This document shows positions 26,622-36,713 of a DNA stretch of 64,000 nt, one piece after another (within the stretch, counting starts at the first letter, position 1; every line of letters starts with the position of its first letter). Where the stretch lies: assembly GCF_013249015.1 (NCBI RefSeq), contig NZ_JABRPL010000002.1, positions 248,001-312,000 on the forward strand. Reading direction: 5' to 3'. This DNA is from Rathayibacter agropyri (GTDB lineage Bacteria; Actinomycetota; Actinomycetes; Actinomycetales; Microbacteriaceae). Below the pieces are notes generated by a model. It was not told where the DNA came from. It ran no database searches and saw only the letters and a list, made by a program, of their open reading frames with translations. A program made the translations under genes and the position numbers.

Positions 26622-27853
26622 CCGATCTGCAGAACGGCCCGTCCACCGCGGCGGGCGCGCAGGTGAAGCCCACCGAGAACGCCTTCACGAACCGCCTCAG
26701 TCACGTGCTGGGCGACCTCGGCAAGAACGGCATCTTCATCGCCCTGATCGTGGTGGTGGTGCTGTTCGAGGTCATGACAGGCGGAATCCTGCTCCGCCCG
26801 CAGAACATCTCGAACCTGATTGTTCAAAACGGCTACATCCTGATCCTCGCCATCGGCATGGTGATGGTGATTGTGGCCGGGCACATCGACCTCTCGGTCG
26901 GCTCGGTTGCCGCCTTCGTCGGCGCGATCTCGGGAGTGTTCGCGGTCAATCTCGGCCTCCCCTGGTGGCTGTCGATCGTCCTCTCCCTTCTGATCGGTGC
27001 GGCGGTCGGAGCCTGGCAGGGCTTCTGGATCGCCTTTGTCGGGATCCCGGCGTTCATCGTGACGTTGGCGGGCATGTTGATCTTCCGCGGCCTGGCGCTC
27101 GTCGTCCTCGGTAACGCGAATATCGGCTCCTTCCCCACTGAGTACCGCGCGCTGGGAAACGGATTCCTCACCGACCTGTTCGGCAAGACCGATCTCGACC
27201 CGCTATCGCTCGTCATCGGCGCGCTCGCGATCGTCGCGTTCACCGTGCAGTCCGTGCGTACTCGCCGCGGCCGGCAGAAGTATGCGCAGAGCGTGGAGCC
27301 AGGCGCCTGGTTCGTCACCAAGCTCGTCCTGGTCGCAGTCGCAGTCGCCGCCTTTGCTTACGCGCTGGCCACCTTCAAGGGCATCCCGGTTACGCTGATC
27401 ATCCTCGCCGTCCTGGTGCTGATCTACGGAGTGGTGATGAACCGCTCGGTCTTCGGCCGTCACGTCTACGCCATCGGCGGCAACCTGCACGCCGCTGAAC
27501 TCTCGGGCATCAAGACCCGTAACGTCACGTTCTGGCTGTTCGTCAACATGGGCGTCCTCGCGGCGCTGGCCGGCCTCGTCTTTACCGCGCGCCTCAACCT
27601 CGCTGGACCGAAAGCAGGCGACGGCTTCGAGCTCGAGGCCATCTCGGCCGCCTTCATCGGCGGCGCTGCGGTTCAGGGCGGCGTCGGCACCATCGGCGGC
27701 GCGATCATCGGTGGACTCATCATCGGCGTCCTGAACAACGGTATGTCGATCATGGGCATCGGCAGCGAGTGGCAGCAGGCGGTCAAGGGCCTCGTGCTCC
27801 TGCTCGCGGTCGCCTTCGACGTCTACAACAAGCGCCGCTCGGGCGGACGCTAG
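26618..27853 (+). CDS. mmsB: Multiple-sugar ABC transporter permease MmsB (GguB)
   Basis: A 411-residue integral membrane protein with about ten helices and the CUT2 permease motifs [16 protein letters not shown] and [20 protein letters not shown]. It forms the channel of the ChvE-MmsA-MmsB importer. Length is normal for GguB, which has an extra cytoplasmic loop ([18 protein letters not shown]) compared with shorter RbsC-type permeases. The gene is translationally coupled to mmsA. Confidence 0.93.
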   Translation: MTDLQNGPSTAAGAQVKPTENAFTNRLSHVLGDLGKNGIFIALIVVVVLFEVMTGGILLRPQNISNLIVQNGYILILAIGMVMVIVAGHIDLSVGSVAAFVGAISGVFAVNLGLPWWLSIVLSLLIGAAVGAWQGFWIAFVGIPAFIVTLAGMLIFRGLALVVLGNANIGSFPTEYRALGNGFLTDLFGKTDLDPLSLVIGALAIVAFTVQSVRTRRGRQKYAQSVEPGAWFVTKLVLVAVAVAAFAYALATFKGIPVTLIILAVLVLIYGVVMNRSVFGRHVYAIGGNLHAAELSGIKTRNVTFWLFVNMGVLAALAGLVFTARLNLAGPKAGDGFELEAISAAFIGGAAVQGGVGTIGGAIIGGLIIGVLNNGMSIMGIGSEWQQAVKGLVLLLAVAFDVYNKRRSGGR

Positions 27854-27864
27854 GCCCTGGGGTC

Positions 27865-28476
27865 GTGCCCGACTGGTCGCGGTACCTGCCGCTGGGCACC
27901 GGACCCTCGGTCGACGAGACGGGCGTCAGCAGTGACTGGCGCCCCCTCGTCGCCGAGCGGCTCGACCGCCTCGCCGTCCTGGCCGCCTCGCCCACCCTGA
28001 CGGAGAGGGAGGCGGCCAGTGCCGTCTCCCGGGACGCCCTCCTCGGGGAGCTCGTCGTGCGGCTGTCGAGCAGCACCCGCCAGCGCGTAGCCACCCGCTT
28101 CGGCGCTCGCGAAGCCTCCTCCCCTCCCCCGCCCGCCGACGTCCCCGCCGCTCTGGCAGCTCTCGCCTCCGCTCGCCGCTCAGGCAGCGGACCGCGTTCC
28201 GTGGCCGAGCTGGTCGAGGTCGTCCGCGTCGAATTCGCCCTCTCTCCCCACCCGTTCGCGCTGCCGCCCCGTGTCTCCGGAGCCGTCGCCCTCGACCGCC
28301 TGCAACGCGCGCCGCTCGCGATCCGCGCCGCCGTCCGCGGTCGCACCCTCTCGCCGACCGATGCGGAGTGGGAGCTGGGCGCCGGCCCTGCCCTGCGCGT
28401 CCCGGCCGACGCGCTCCTCCGGTTCCTGCTGGGGGTCGGCCCGTTCCCGGCGGAGCCCGGCGCCGAGCCCACCTGA
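27865..28476 (+). CDS. Conserved hypothetical protein
   Basis: A 203-residue soluble, Ala/Arg/Pro-rich protein beginning VPDWSRYLPLGTGPSVDE from GTG 27865, 11 bp after mmsB. It looks helical, with DALLGELVVRLSSSTRQRVATRF and LDRLQRAPLAIRAAVRGR. No domain was recognised. Composition and frame are chromosomal and strand-consistent with the sugar operon, so it is probably real and perhaps co-transcribed. The reading frame is open further upstream inside mmsB, but that is a high-GC artefact. Confidence 0.5.
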   Translation: MPDWSRYLPLGTGPSVDETGVSSDWRPLVAERLDRLAVLAASPTLTEREAASAVSRDALLGELVVRLSSSTRQRVATRFGAREASSPPPPADVPAALAALASARRSGSGPRSVAELVEVVRVEFALSPHPFALPPRVSGAVALDRLQRAPLAIRAAVRGRTLSPTDAEWELGAGPALRVPADALLRFLLGVGPFPAEPGAEPT

Positions 28477-28508
28477 GCCGGGCGCCTGCCCACCCGTAGC
28501 ATCGGGAC

Positions 28509-29628
28509 ATGTCGCGCTCACTGCCGAGAAGCACTCCGTCCGCCCGTTGCCTCGACGCCGAGGGAGTTCTCGCTTTCGTCGATGCGGTCGAGGCCGCCCC
28601 CGGCGTCGAGCTGCACGGCCTGATGGTCGTGCAGGGTGGCGACGTGGTGGCCGAGGGCTGGTGGGCGAGCTCGACGCCGAGGTGACGGATCTACGCTCGC
28701 GCTCGATCCGTGTCCGTCATGTCCTCGCGATGGCCAGCGGCCACACCGCCGAGACGATAGACCGGGTCCGCGCGATCGATCCGGTAGACATGGTCCGCGG
28801 CTTCCTCCTCCTCCCGCCCGAGCAGGAGCCCGGGAGCGTCTTCGCCTACAACCAGCCCTGCACCTTCACGGCCGCCGCGATCGTCCAGCGGGTCAGTGGT
28901 GACTCGCTGGTCGACTACCTCCGCCCGCGCCTGCTCGATCCACTCGGTATCGGCGAGGTGGCCTGGCAGCGCGACGCCTCCGGCCGCGAGATCGGCTACA
29001 GCGGACTGCATGCCACGACAGAGGCCGCCGCCGCGCTCGGTCAGCTCTACGTGCAGGAGGGGCGCTGGGGCGACCGGCAGCTCCTCTCCCCCGAGTGGGT
29101 GCGCGAGGCCTCGCGCGCACACATCGACACGCACGAGGACGGCGGGCCGGACTGGCAAGCGGGCTACGGCTTCCAGTTCTGGCGATCCGCCTTCGGATAC
29201 CGGGCGGATGGCGCCTCTGGGCAGTTCAGTCTGATCGTTCCCGAGCTTGAGCTGGTGGTCGCGCTCACCGGACAGACGACGCAGACGCAGACGCTGCTCT
29301 CGCTGGCGTGGGAGCACCTGCTGCCGGCGGTAGGGCGCGGGTCGACTTCGGAGGCGGATGCGCGGCTGGTCGACCGGCTCGCGGCGCTGGCGCTGCCTCC
29401 GCTTGAGGGTGCCTCCCCCGCCACCGGCAGCTACACTCCCGCGGCGGGGTCGTCGTGGCTGTCCGCCGTCGAGGTGTCAGCGGAGGCCGGTGGGTGGACG
29501 TGCTGTTCCTCGAAACGCCGCACCGGCTGCACGTTGAACTCTCGCCGGAGGGACGAACGTTCACCGCGCAGTGGGAGACGGAACCACTGCACGACGGGAC
29601 GCTCGGGGAGTTGCGCGCGCCGCGGTGA
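28509..29628 (+). pseudogene. Beta-lactamase/class C serine hydrolase pseudogene
   Basis: The gene starts MSRSLPRSTPSA at 28509 and runs to VVAEGWWASS, then hits TGA at 28683. In another frame it resumes as ELDAEVTDLRSRSIRVRHVL and continues well (YNQPCTFTAAAIVQRVSGDS, GYGFQFWRSAFGYRADGA) before a second frame change near 29495, ending VDVLFLETPHRLHVELSPEG...LRAPR at 29628. The serine hydrolase nucleophile motif SxxK should lie between GWW and ELDAEV, so about 30-40 codons including the active site are gone. The missing piece plus two frame breaks make it clearly dead. Confidence 0.8.
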
Positions 29629-29725
29629 GGAGCGAGCGACCGGCTGCGCGCCAGAGCGCTCCAACCGAGAAGGCCACTCCGTCGCCCTCGAAGCACCTGA
29701 TCGGGCCGCCATTGCTGCCTTCGAG

Positions 29726-29755
29726 TCAGGAGCCGTACAGTCAGGAGCCGTACAG
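29726..29755. repeat. 15-bp tandem duplication at the end of a secreted-protein gene
   Basis: TCAGGAGCCGTACAG occurs twice in a row. Each copy carries the stop codon of the leftward gene at 29741, so the second copy is simply downstream of the used stop. Confidence 0.85.
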
Positions 29756-30436
29756 CGAGACCCACGGACCTTCGACGCGGATACCGAATGCGCCGCTGGC
29801 GACATTTGCGATTGGCCCGACGTTCGCGTGGAATTCCATTTCCGCCCAGGCGGGCCCCTCCGACCCCGCGGTGGGGCGCTTGATTCCGCCGGAAACAGAG
29901 CAGCTGCCGACAGAATTGTTGCAGCCGGCTCCGCGGTAATCCCGGACTTTGTCGGCCGCGTAGTCGACCCGAAATGACGCAGTGCTGACAATGTCACTGA
30001 TAGCGATCTTGCAGTTGCTGAACCAGCCGCCGCCATAGCTGCATTCGCTTCTCTGCGGGTCAATCGCCTGCATCGAGGTTCCTTTGTCCGTCGTCGGCGT
30101 CTGCTGCTCGATCCACCGGCGCGAGCCGTCGCTAAAGACGCTGACGGTGCGCGTACGACCGGCGCGCTGCTCGGTGAAGGTGGAGACCGGGATGGATGAG
30201 CTGATCTGGGACTCGACCGCCTTCCCGGCGTTCAGGGTAGCGATCAGGCTCGCCTGTTCATTCGCGGGAACGCCCGCGTCGGTCATCACCGCCGAGACGG
30301 CATCGATCTGCGCGGCGGTCAGGTATCCAGAGGGAGCATCATCGGCCGTGGCAACCGGGCCGAGGGCGACGGAGGCGAGAACCGCCACTGTCGCTAGGCC
30401 GGTCGACATTCGCTTCACCCAAGCGGCACAGTGCAT
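29741..30436 (-). CDS. Secreted hypothetical protein
   Basis: A 231-residue protein with a signal peptide (VKRMSTGLATVAVLASVALGP, cleavage near ATA-DDAP). The mature part has four cysteines in a short span (SECSYGGGWFSNCKI and GCNNSVGSCSVSG), likely disulphides outside the cell. No family was recognised. ATG 30436 has GGGGGAGACAATA ahead and places the signal peptide at the N-terminus; upstream ATG codons in the frame would bury it. It ends inside a 15-bp duplication. Confidence 0.7.
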   Translation of the reverse strand: MHCAAWVKRMSTGLATVAVLASVALGPVATADDAPSGYLTAAQIDAVSAVMTDAGVPANEQASLIATLNAGKAVESQISSSIPVSTFTEQRAGRTRTVSVFSDGSRRWIEQQTPTTDKGTSMQAIDPQRSECSYGGGWFSNCKIAISDIVSTASFRVDYAADKVRDYRGAGCNNSVGSCSVSGGIKRPTAGSEGPAWAEMEFHANVGPIANVASGAFGIRVEGPWVSLYGS

Positions 30437-30609
30437 TATTGTCTCCCCCGAGAACGTCCAGATAAGTCCGGAGAGGACATTGCCAGAGGCCGACACACCT
30501 CCGCAACCTGCCCCGGCCTCCCGGGGCAGCGAGGGAACCACGAACCGTCGAGGCCGCCCGCTCCAGCGGGCTCCCTGACTGGTTCAGGGCTCCCTCACTG
30601 GGGACGTAG

Positions 30610-31437
30610 TCACACGTCGACCCGTTCGGCCGCTGGCGCGAGCGGCCCGGGAGCGACGGCCCGCAGATGGGCGCGGCGAAGAAGCGGGAAGCCGACGCGC
30701 AGCAGCGCGGCGACAAGACGCAGCGGAACGTGGGTCGTCTCGTGCGCCTCGAAGGTCCTGCTGAACCGCAAAAGGTAGTCGTGAAAGTCGGAGGCGGTGC
30801 AGTTCAGGCGACGCGCCGAGATCGTGACCCGCACGGCGGAGTCGAAGTGGATGGGCAACGCTCGTCGGGTCAGATGGATCGCGAGGTCAATGTCCTCATG
30901 GAATCGGTCCTCGACGTCGGCGCACACCTCGTCGGCGATCAGCAGCCACGCATCGCGCCGGATCGCCATGTTCGAGCCGAACAGGTACGGCTGACGCCGC
31001 TCGAGGGCGAACAAAAGCCGCCGCACCCCGAGGTCGAGGCGCCCGAGTACAGATGCGCCGACGACGTCGTAGTAGCCGACTGAGCCGGTCACGGCGCAGA
31101 CGGAACCGGATGCGAAACTCGCCGTCAGCCGCTCCACCCAGTCGTTTCGGACGACGGTGTCGGCATCGATGCGCGCGAGGACGTCTCCCTGGGCCGCCTC
31201 GAACCCGTGGTCGCGCGTCGGGATCAGCCCCTGGCGGCGGTCCTGCCGCAGCACGCGGATCGGGACGCCGCTCGGTTCCATCGCGAGCACGCGCTGGACC
31301 GTGTCGTCGGTCGAGAGGTTGTCGACGACGATCACCTCGAACGGCGCGACCGTCTGCCTCTGTAGCGCCTCGAGGCAGCGGATGATGCAGTCCTCCTCGT
31401 TCCAGACGGGGACGACGACCGAGACACGCACCTCCAC
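30610..31437 (-). CDS. Glycosyltransferase family 2
   Basis: A 275-residue enzyme with the GT-A fold of family 2: VSVVVPVWNEEDCIIRCLEAL at the N-terminus, EVIVVDNLSTDDT, ARIDADTV (the DxD metal site near residue 95) and FHEDIDLAIHL acting as the ED motif. It transfers a sugar from a nucleotide donor to a cell-surface acceptor. The C-terminus has a basic hydrophobic helix (LVAALLRVGFPLLRRAHLR) that may sit on the membrane. The next gene upstream encodes an LCP ligase, consistent with cell-wall glycan work. Confidence 0.88.
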   Translation of the reverse strand: MEVRVSVVVPVWNEEDCIIRCLEALQRQTVAPFEVIVVDNLSTDDTVQRVLAMEPSGVPIRVLRQDRRQGLIPTRDHGFEAAQGDVLARIDADTVVRNDWVERLTASFASGSVCAVTGSVGYYDVVGASVLGRLDLGVRRLLFALERRQPYLFGSNMAIRRDAWLLIADEVCADVEDRFHEDIDLAIHLTRRALPIHFDSAVRVTISARRLNCTASDFHDYLLRFSRTFEAHETTHVPLRLVAALLRVGFPLLRRAHLRAVAPGPLAPAAERVDV

Positions 31438-31763
31438 ATCATGGCCGCTCGCGCCGCTTTCCCTCCACAGCGGGCGTCGTTTCGCGCCGCGGCGTCGGAC
31501 GGTGCCAGGCTAAGCCTGCAGAGTTCGGGCGGCTCTCGACCGAGGACCGAGGCGTCCGCGATCCCCTGCACGACCGTTTTCACGCTGGAGCTGATCACGT
31601 GACGCCTCCCGACCGGACCGACCTCGGGGCACGCCGTGGACACACGCCCACCGATCAGGAGTGTCACGCGGCTCTCGAAGCTCAGATCCGCCGGCTCCGC
31701 CTCTCGATTGGCGAGGACGTCTGACCGCTCAGCCCCGTCGCACCGTGTCGACACATGGCGGGC
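31438..31763. other. Intergenic region without a supported gene
   Basis: Open frames here overlap in all phases as usual for GC-rich DNA, and none has motif, start site or composition support. No clear hairpin terminator was seen for the LCP gene on the right. Confidence 0.4.
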
Positions 31764-32963
31764 TCAGTTCGACGGGACCGCGCAGGTCTGCTGTGCAGCG
31801 GTCTGGCCGGGGGCTGCCAGTTCCTCCGGGGCGGCCGGCCCCTGGGTCGCGGCGGGCGTCCCGGCTCCCTGTTGCGGTTGCTCTGCGGCCGGAGTCGAGG
31901 CCAGCGTGACGGGCTGGTCGTTAACGACCCGCGTCATCAGTTCGGCGCCGAGCACCGTGTCCGGAACGACCTTTCCGGGGCGGTTGGGGTCATCGAGCAC
32001 CGGGTACTGCACGAACACCATTTGCGACAGATCGATGTCCTTGAGCGAGAGGGCGAGCGCGATCATCGTCGCCGGACTCGTCATGGTGGTCGAGAGGTGC
32101 AGGTTCGAGGACGCTGCGTGGGCGAGTCCGTAGAGCGCTGGGAAGTTCGAGAGCGTGTTCGCGGAGCGGACGGTGCGCATGAGAGAAGCGAGGTACTGCT
32201 GCTGCGAGGAGATGCGGCTGAGGTCGCTCCCGTCGCCGACACCGTGGCGGGTGCGCAGGAACGCGAGCGCGGTCGCTCCGGACACGGTCGTGGTCCCCGC
32301 GGGTAGGTCGAGCCCTGAATCGGTATCGAGAACCGGACCGGACAGGCAGATGGGGACGCCGCCGACGGCGTTGCTCATCTCGATCACGCCGTCGAACGAC
32401 ACCCAGCCCGCGTAGGGGACGCTCAGGCCGGTGAATCGCTGCAGGGTGTCGTTGACGCAGGCCAAGCCCCCGTCCTCGAAGGTCGAGTTCAGCGAGACGC
32501 CCGCCTCCGCCGCGTTGACGGTGCCCGTCTTGGTGTCGGTGCAGTCGGGGCGATCGAGGATCAGGTCGCGGGGGAAGCTGATCACTGTCGCGCTGCGGTG
32601 ATCGGCTGACACGTGCAGGAGGATATTGACGTCGTTGAGGGTCGCGTCGCGGACCCCGAACCGCTCCCCCTGGGTCGCATCGTTGTCGGTACCGACGACG
32701 AGAACGGAGAAGCCGCCCTCGATTGCCCCCATCTGCGAGCCGGCGCCACCGGGAGCCTCGATACCTAGGTCGACCGCGTTGTCCGCGACGTTCCGGCTGA
32801 TACTGACCGTCGCGATCGCGACGAGCGAGGCTCCGCTCACGGCGAGCACGCCCAGGCAGGCAGCGACCAGGAGGAGGAGGGAGCGGGCACCGGACCGCGG
32901 CCGCAGGCGCCCATGCCGGACGTAACGATCGGGACTACTCATCGTGCCGGCCATTCCTTTCAC
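31764..32963 (-). CDS. LytR-CpsA-Psr (LCP) family cell-wall polymer ligase
   Basis: A 399-residue type II membrane protein: a cytoplasmic basic head, one helix (SLLLLVAACLGVLAVSGASLV), then the extracytoplasmic LCP catalytic domain (FSVLVVGTDND, LNDVNILLHVSADH, VISFPRDLIL, FDGVIEMSNAVGGV, ALAFLRTRHG). The Asp and Arg residues in these motifs bind polyprenyl-phosphate substrates in known LCP proteins, which attach wall glycans to peptidoglycan. The tail is rich in Ala/Gln/Pro. GTG 32963 is the longest start; ATG 32942 is equally plausible. Confidence 0.9.
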   Translation of the reverse strand: MKGMAGTMSSPDRYVRHGRLRPRSGARSLLLLVAACLGVLAVSGASLVAIATVSISRNVADNAVDLGIEAPGGAGSQMGAIEGGFSVLVVGTDNDATQGERFGVRDATLNDVNILLHVSADHRSATVISFPRDLILDRPDCTDTKTGTVNAAEAGVSLNSTFEDGGLACVNDTLQRFTGLSVPYAGWVSFDGVIEMSNAVGGVPICLSGPVLDTDSGLDLPAGTTTVSGATALAFLRTRHGVGDGSDLSRISSQQQYLASLMRTVRSANTLSNFPALYGLAHAASSNLHLSTTMTSPATMIALALSLKDIDLSQMVFVQYPVLDDPNRPGKVVPDTVLGAELMTRVVNDQPVTLASTPAAEQPQQGAGTPAATQGPAAPEELAAPGQTAAQQTCAVPSN

Positions 32964-33165
32964 CCCACCCGCAGGGGGGTCGCTCTCGCGCGCCAGTGTA
33001 CGGACGCGCCGAGACCCGCGCCCGCTTACCGGCGCCCCGGCGCGGTCGGCGGCGCGGACGGCGGCCGCCGCTCGCGCAGGAACTCGCCGCGGTCCTCAGC
33101 CTCAGCCGTTCTGACTGATGTCGACCGAACTGTTCGCGTCGACACCGGCTGCCGCCCTCCCGCTC

Positions 33166-33438
33166 TCAGTCCTGAGCGACGGCCACCGCTACCACGAGCG
33201 CGGAGTGCACCGCCGACTCCGAGACCGCGAAGTAGCGGCTCGAGCCCTCGATCCATGCCTCCGTCGCGCCCTCGCGGGCGCGCACCGCGTCGATCCCGAT
33301 GTCACGGCCGGTCGCCAGCGCCGCGACGACGGCGCCGTCGCAATGGGCGATGCTGATCCCCATCCGCCCGAGCGCGGGGTGCTCCCCGCCGAGGACGGGG
33401 CGGCCGTGCGGACCCGAGCAGTGGCCGCGCGACGTCGG
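33166..33438 (-). pseudogene. 4'-phosphopantetheinyl transferase remnant
   Basis: Read leftwards, one frame gives GHCSGPHGRPVLGGEHP, then ISIAHCDGAVVAALATGRDIGIDAV, which follow the Sfp-type transferase pattern (C-G-x-P-H-G-R-P, an S-I-A-H stretch, and GIDA with the metal-binding Asp). The usual W-x-x-K-E-A motif and about 80 residues are missing, and the frame ends shortly after at 33166. No start codon exists upstream because the frame runs into the divergent gene at 33459. It looks like a fragment with an internal and a 5' deletion. Recognition is by eye. Confidence 0.5.
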
Positions 33439-33458
33439 GCGGCTGTTGAATGGGAGGG

Positions 33459-33905
33459 ATGCAGACCTTTCTCCCCTACCCCGACCTGGCCAGCAGCGTC
33501 CGCGCCCTCGATAGCAAGCGACTGGGCAAGCAGCGGGTCGAGACGCTGCAGGTGATGCGAGCGCTCACCGTGCCCGGCTACGGCTGGCAGAACCATCCCG
33601 TCACGCGAATGTGGCGCGGCTACCGGCCCGCCCTCATGGCGTACCAGCGCGAGACCTGCGCCGAGTGGGCCGCACGCGGCTTCGCCGACACCTGCCTGGT
33701 GAAGACGGAGGCGGCACTCGCGGCCGTGCCGCCGGACCTCGCCGCGTACCTCTCCGGTGAGTACCCGATGCCGCCGTGGTTCGGCGATGAACTCGTGCAT
33801 CTCTCGCACCGCTCGAAACTCGTGGCGAAGGACGAGGAGCACTACGCCCCGCTGTTCCCGGGCACGCCCAACGACCTCGACTACGTGTGGCCGGTCACCG
33901 CCTGA
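33459..33905 (+). CDS. MSMEG_6728-type protein (pyrimidine-dimer DNA glycosylase-like)
   Basis: A 148-residue soluble protein that begins MQTFLPYPDLASSVRALDSK and carries LGKQRVETLQVMRAL and WQNHPVTRMWRGY, patterns shared with the small T4 endonuclease V-like family. T4 endonuclease V nicks DNA at pyrimidine dimers, using its N-terminal residue and a Glu; the conserved N-terminal block here is consistent, but activity is not shown in this branch. ATG 33459 follows GGGAGGG. It is divergent from a transferase remnant. Confidence 0.7.
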   Translation: MQTFLPYPDLASSVRALDSKRLGKQRVETLQVMRALTVPGYGWQNHPVTRMWRGYRPALMAYQRETCAEWAARGFADTCLVKTEAALAAVPPDLAAYLSGEYPMPPWFGDELVHLSHRSKLVAKDEEHYAPLFPGTPNDLDYVWPVTA

Positions 33906-34095
33906 GCATTCGCGGGGGTCACGCCGGCAGACAATCGCGGCTCCTCCACGGCTTCACAGCCGTTTCGGGCCTCTGGCCGGGCCTTCGTCTTCGGGAAGTC
34001 TCGGGTTAGTCTATCGAGGTTGACCTCGCGCAGACAGCGCGCAGGGCGTCGGCCACGGTCGTCGTATCATCCGGGGGATTTCCGAAGGAGAAGGT

Positions 34096-36642
34096 TTGAC
34101 GTCCGACAGAAAGACCATCGGAAGTGTCATCAAGGCGACCATCGGCTTCCTGGGCATGAGTGTGGTGGCCGGAATCCTCGTGACCGCCACCGTCACCCCC
34201 GCCGTGGCTCTCGCCGGAGTCGCCGCGAACGAGTCGATCGGAGTCTTCGACGGACTGCCCGACTACCTCGAGGTCGACAAGCTTTCCGAGAAGAGCAACA
34301 TCTACGCGACGAGCGCCAACGGCTCACCGCAGCTGCTCGCCTCCTTCTACGTCGAGAATCGCGTCGAAGTCCCGCTCGACCGGATCGCGCAGTCCGCGAA
34401 GGACGCCGCCGTCTCGGGTGAGGATCCCCGCTTCTACGTGCACGGCGGAGTCGACCTCCCCGGCACGCTCCGCGCAGTCGCCCAGACCTACGTGCTCGGT
34501 AGCGACGTGCAGGGCGGCTCCTCCATCACGCAGCAGTACGTCAAGAACGTGCTCGTTGAGAAGGCCGTACGCAATATCACCGACGAGGCCGAGCGCGCCG
34601 CGGCGATCGATGAGGCAACCCGCACATCGCCCGAGCGCAAGCTCCGCGAGATGAAATTCGCAATCGGCCTTGAGAAGCAGTACACGAAGGACCAGATCCT
34701 CCAGGGTTACCTCAACATCGCGTTCTTTGGAGGCACCACCTACGGCCTCGAGACCGCGGCGAATTACTACTACGGCACCACCGCGGCCGACCTCTCGATC
34801 GCCCAGGCGGCGTCGCTCATCGCGATCGTGAACAACCCCTCCGTGCTGCGGATCGACCAGCCCGATAACGCGGACAACGGCGCCGCGAACGGCTACGCCC
34901 GCAACAAGGACCGCCGCGACTACATCATCGGAAAGATGCTCGAGGAGGGGAAGATCTCGCAGGAGGATCACGATGCCGCCGTCGCCACTCCCGTCGAGCC
35001 GACAATCACCCAGCCCAGCACCGGCTGCTCGACGGCGGGGAACGCGGGCTTCTTCTGCGATTACGTCACCAACGTCCTGCGCAACGACAGCATCTTCGGT
35101 GCCGACGAGGACAGCCGCTGGAGTAATTTCCGCCGCGGCGGCCTCGACGTGTACACGACACTCGACGTCGACCTCCAGAACGCTGCGCAGCGGAACCTCG
35201 ACGCCCAGGTGCCGCGCACCATGCCGAACTTCGACGTGGGCGCGGTCGTCGTCAGCGTGCAGCCCGGCTCCGGACGTGTCCTCTCGATGGCGCAGAACAA
35301 GACGTACTCGCAGGATCCGGACGTCCAGGCGGCCGACCCCACGGCGACGGGCGTGAATTACAACACCGACTTTTCCTACGGCGGATCCTCCGGCTTCCAG
35401 CCCGGATCCACCTACAAGATCTTCACTCTGATGGAGTGGCTCAAGGAGGGGCACAGCCTCAACGAGAGCGTGAACGCGAAGGTCCGCTCCGACTGGGGGA
35501 CCTTCGAGGACAGCTGCAACGCCAACGGCACCTGGTCGCAGGCCGGCTGGTCACCGAAGAACGATGAGGGCGGCACCGGCGACACGTGGACCGCGGCGTA
35601 CAGCACGAAGAAGTCCGAGAACACCGGCTTCGTCGCGATGGCGAAGAAGCTGGACCTCTGTGCGATCAAGGGAACAGCCGAGTCGTTCGGCGTGCACCGC
35701 GCCGATGGGAACGTCCTCGGAGAGAATGGGTCCGCGGTCCTCGGGACCAACGAAGTCGCTCCGCTGAGCATGGCCACGGCATTCGCGGGCATCGCTGCCG
35801 GCGGGACGGTCTGCAGGCCGGTCGCTATCGACAAGATCGTCGACTCCAGCGAGGCCTCCCTCCCCGTTCCTGCCGCCGACTGCAAGCAGGCGATTGACGG
35901 CAACGTTGCGGCGACCGCCGCTGTTGCCCTGCAATCCACCTTCGATGGCGGAACGACCACGGAGAGCAACCCCGGAGACGGCACTCCCCTCATCGGCAAG
36001 ACCGGAACGACAGACGACGCCATCGCCACCTGGATGAGCGGCGCCAGCACGAAGGTCGCGACCGTCGTCGGCGTCATGAACGTCAACGGCTACGTCAATC
36101 AGCGGGCCGTGACGTTCCCGTCCGGCCCCGCAGCACTCGCGCGACACCGGATTTGGAAGCCCTACATGCAGACGGCGAACGCGAAGTACGGCGGCGACAA
36201 GTTCCCCGTGGCGGATGGATCGCTGCAGGTCGTACCAGCGCCCACCGTCCCGGATGTGAAGGGACTTACCGTCGCCGATGCGAAGGCCAAGCTCGACTCC
36301 GCGGGCTTCGACTTCGTCCAGGGCGGTACCGAAGCGAGCGACGCACCTGCTGGGACGATCACCCGCGCTGAACCCTCTGGCACGGCAGCACCGGGGACCG
36401 CAATCACCGTCTTCACGAGTTCCGGCACTCAGAAGACCGTGCCGAGCGTGACGGGGCAGGAGCTCGAGGCCGCGAAGAACGCGTTCGGAGCGGCGGGCTT
36501 CACGAAGCTCACTCTCGCCTGCTCCGAGAACCCGAACGCCCCGGACACCGGGCAGGTCACGGCCCAAGAGCCGGCGGCCGGCTCGCCCGTCGCTCCGGAC
36601 GCCGCCCTCAAGGTGACCATCACCGCGAAGAAGTGCCCCTGA
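34096..36642 (+). CDS. Class A penicillin-binding protein (transglycosylase/transpeptidase) with PASTA domains
   Basis: An 848-residue bifunctional cell-wall synthase. An N-terminal membrane helix (residues 16-45) is followed by a GT51 transglycosylase (SGEDPRFYVHGGVD, QGGSSITQQYVKN, GYLNIAFFGGTTYGLE), a transpeptidase with the serine motif STYK (Ser438), SEN near 510 and KTGT (Lys635), and two PASTA repeats from about residue 712. It polymerises and cross-links peptidoglycan; PASTA domains sense wall fragments. The start is TTG 34096 after GAAGGAGAAGG. Length and order match PonA-type enzymes. Confidence 0.94.
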   Translation: MTSDRKTIGSVIKATIGFLGMSVVAGILVTATVTPAVALAGVAANESIGVFDGLPDYLEVDKLSEKSNIYATSANGSPQLLASFYVENRVEVPLDRIAQSAKDAAVSGEDPRFYVHGGVDLPGTLRAVAQTYVLGSDVQGGSSITQQYVKNVLVEKAVRNITDEAERAAAIDEATRTSPERKLREMKFAIGLEKQYTKDQILQGYLNIAFFGGTTYGLETAANYYYGTTAADLSIAQAASLIAIVNNPSVLRIDQPDNADNGAANGYARNKDRRDYIIGKMLEEGKISQEDHDAAVATPVEPTITQPSTGCSTAGNAGFFCDYVTNVLRNDSIFGADEDSRWSNFRRGGLDVYTTLDVDLQNAAQRNLDAQVPRTMPNFDVGAVVVSVQPGSGRVLSMAQNKTYSQDPDVQAADPTATGVNYNTDFSYGGSSGFQPGSTYKIFTLMEWLKEGHSLNESVNAKVRSDWGTFEDSCNANGTWSQAGWSPKNDEGGTGDTWTAAYSTKKSENTGFVAMAKKLDLCAIKGTAESFGVHRADGNVLGENGSAVLGTNEVAPLSMATAFAGIAAGGTVCRPVAIDKIVDSSEASLPVPAADCKQAIDGNVAATAAVALQSTFDGGTTTESNPGDGTPLIGKTGTTDDAIATWMSGASTKVATVVGVMNVNGYVNQRAVTFPSGPAALARHRIWKPYMQTANAKYGGDKFPVADGSLQVVPAPTVPDVKGLTVADAKAKLDSAGFDFVQGGTEASDAPAGTITRAEPSGTAAPGTAITVFTSSGTQKTVPSVTGQELEAAKNAFGAAGFTKLTLACSENPNAPDTGQVTAQEPAAGSPVAPDAALKVTITAKKCP

Positions 36643-36713
36643 CCTGCACCTCCAGCTCGGGAGAACGCGGTCGACGATGCCTGCGGGTCCGGAGCTGCCA
36701 GCGCCGGTGTTGC

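Noticed and set aside
28271-29977. A 568-residue continuous frame across the beta-lactamase region
   Set aside because: Only its middle matches the hydrolase; both ends are out-of-frame readings of neighbouring sequence, so it is not one gene.
31332-31754. Leftward 140-residue frame between the glycosyltransferase and LCP genes
   Set aside because: It has no motifs, no plausible ribosome site, and overlaps the glycosyltransferase start out of frame.
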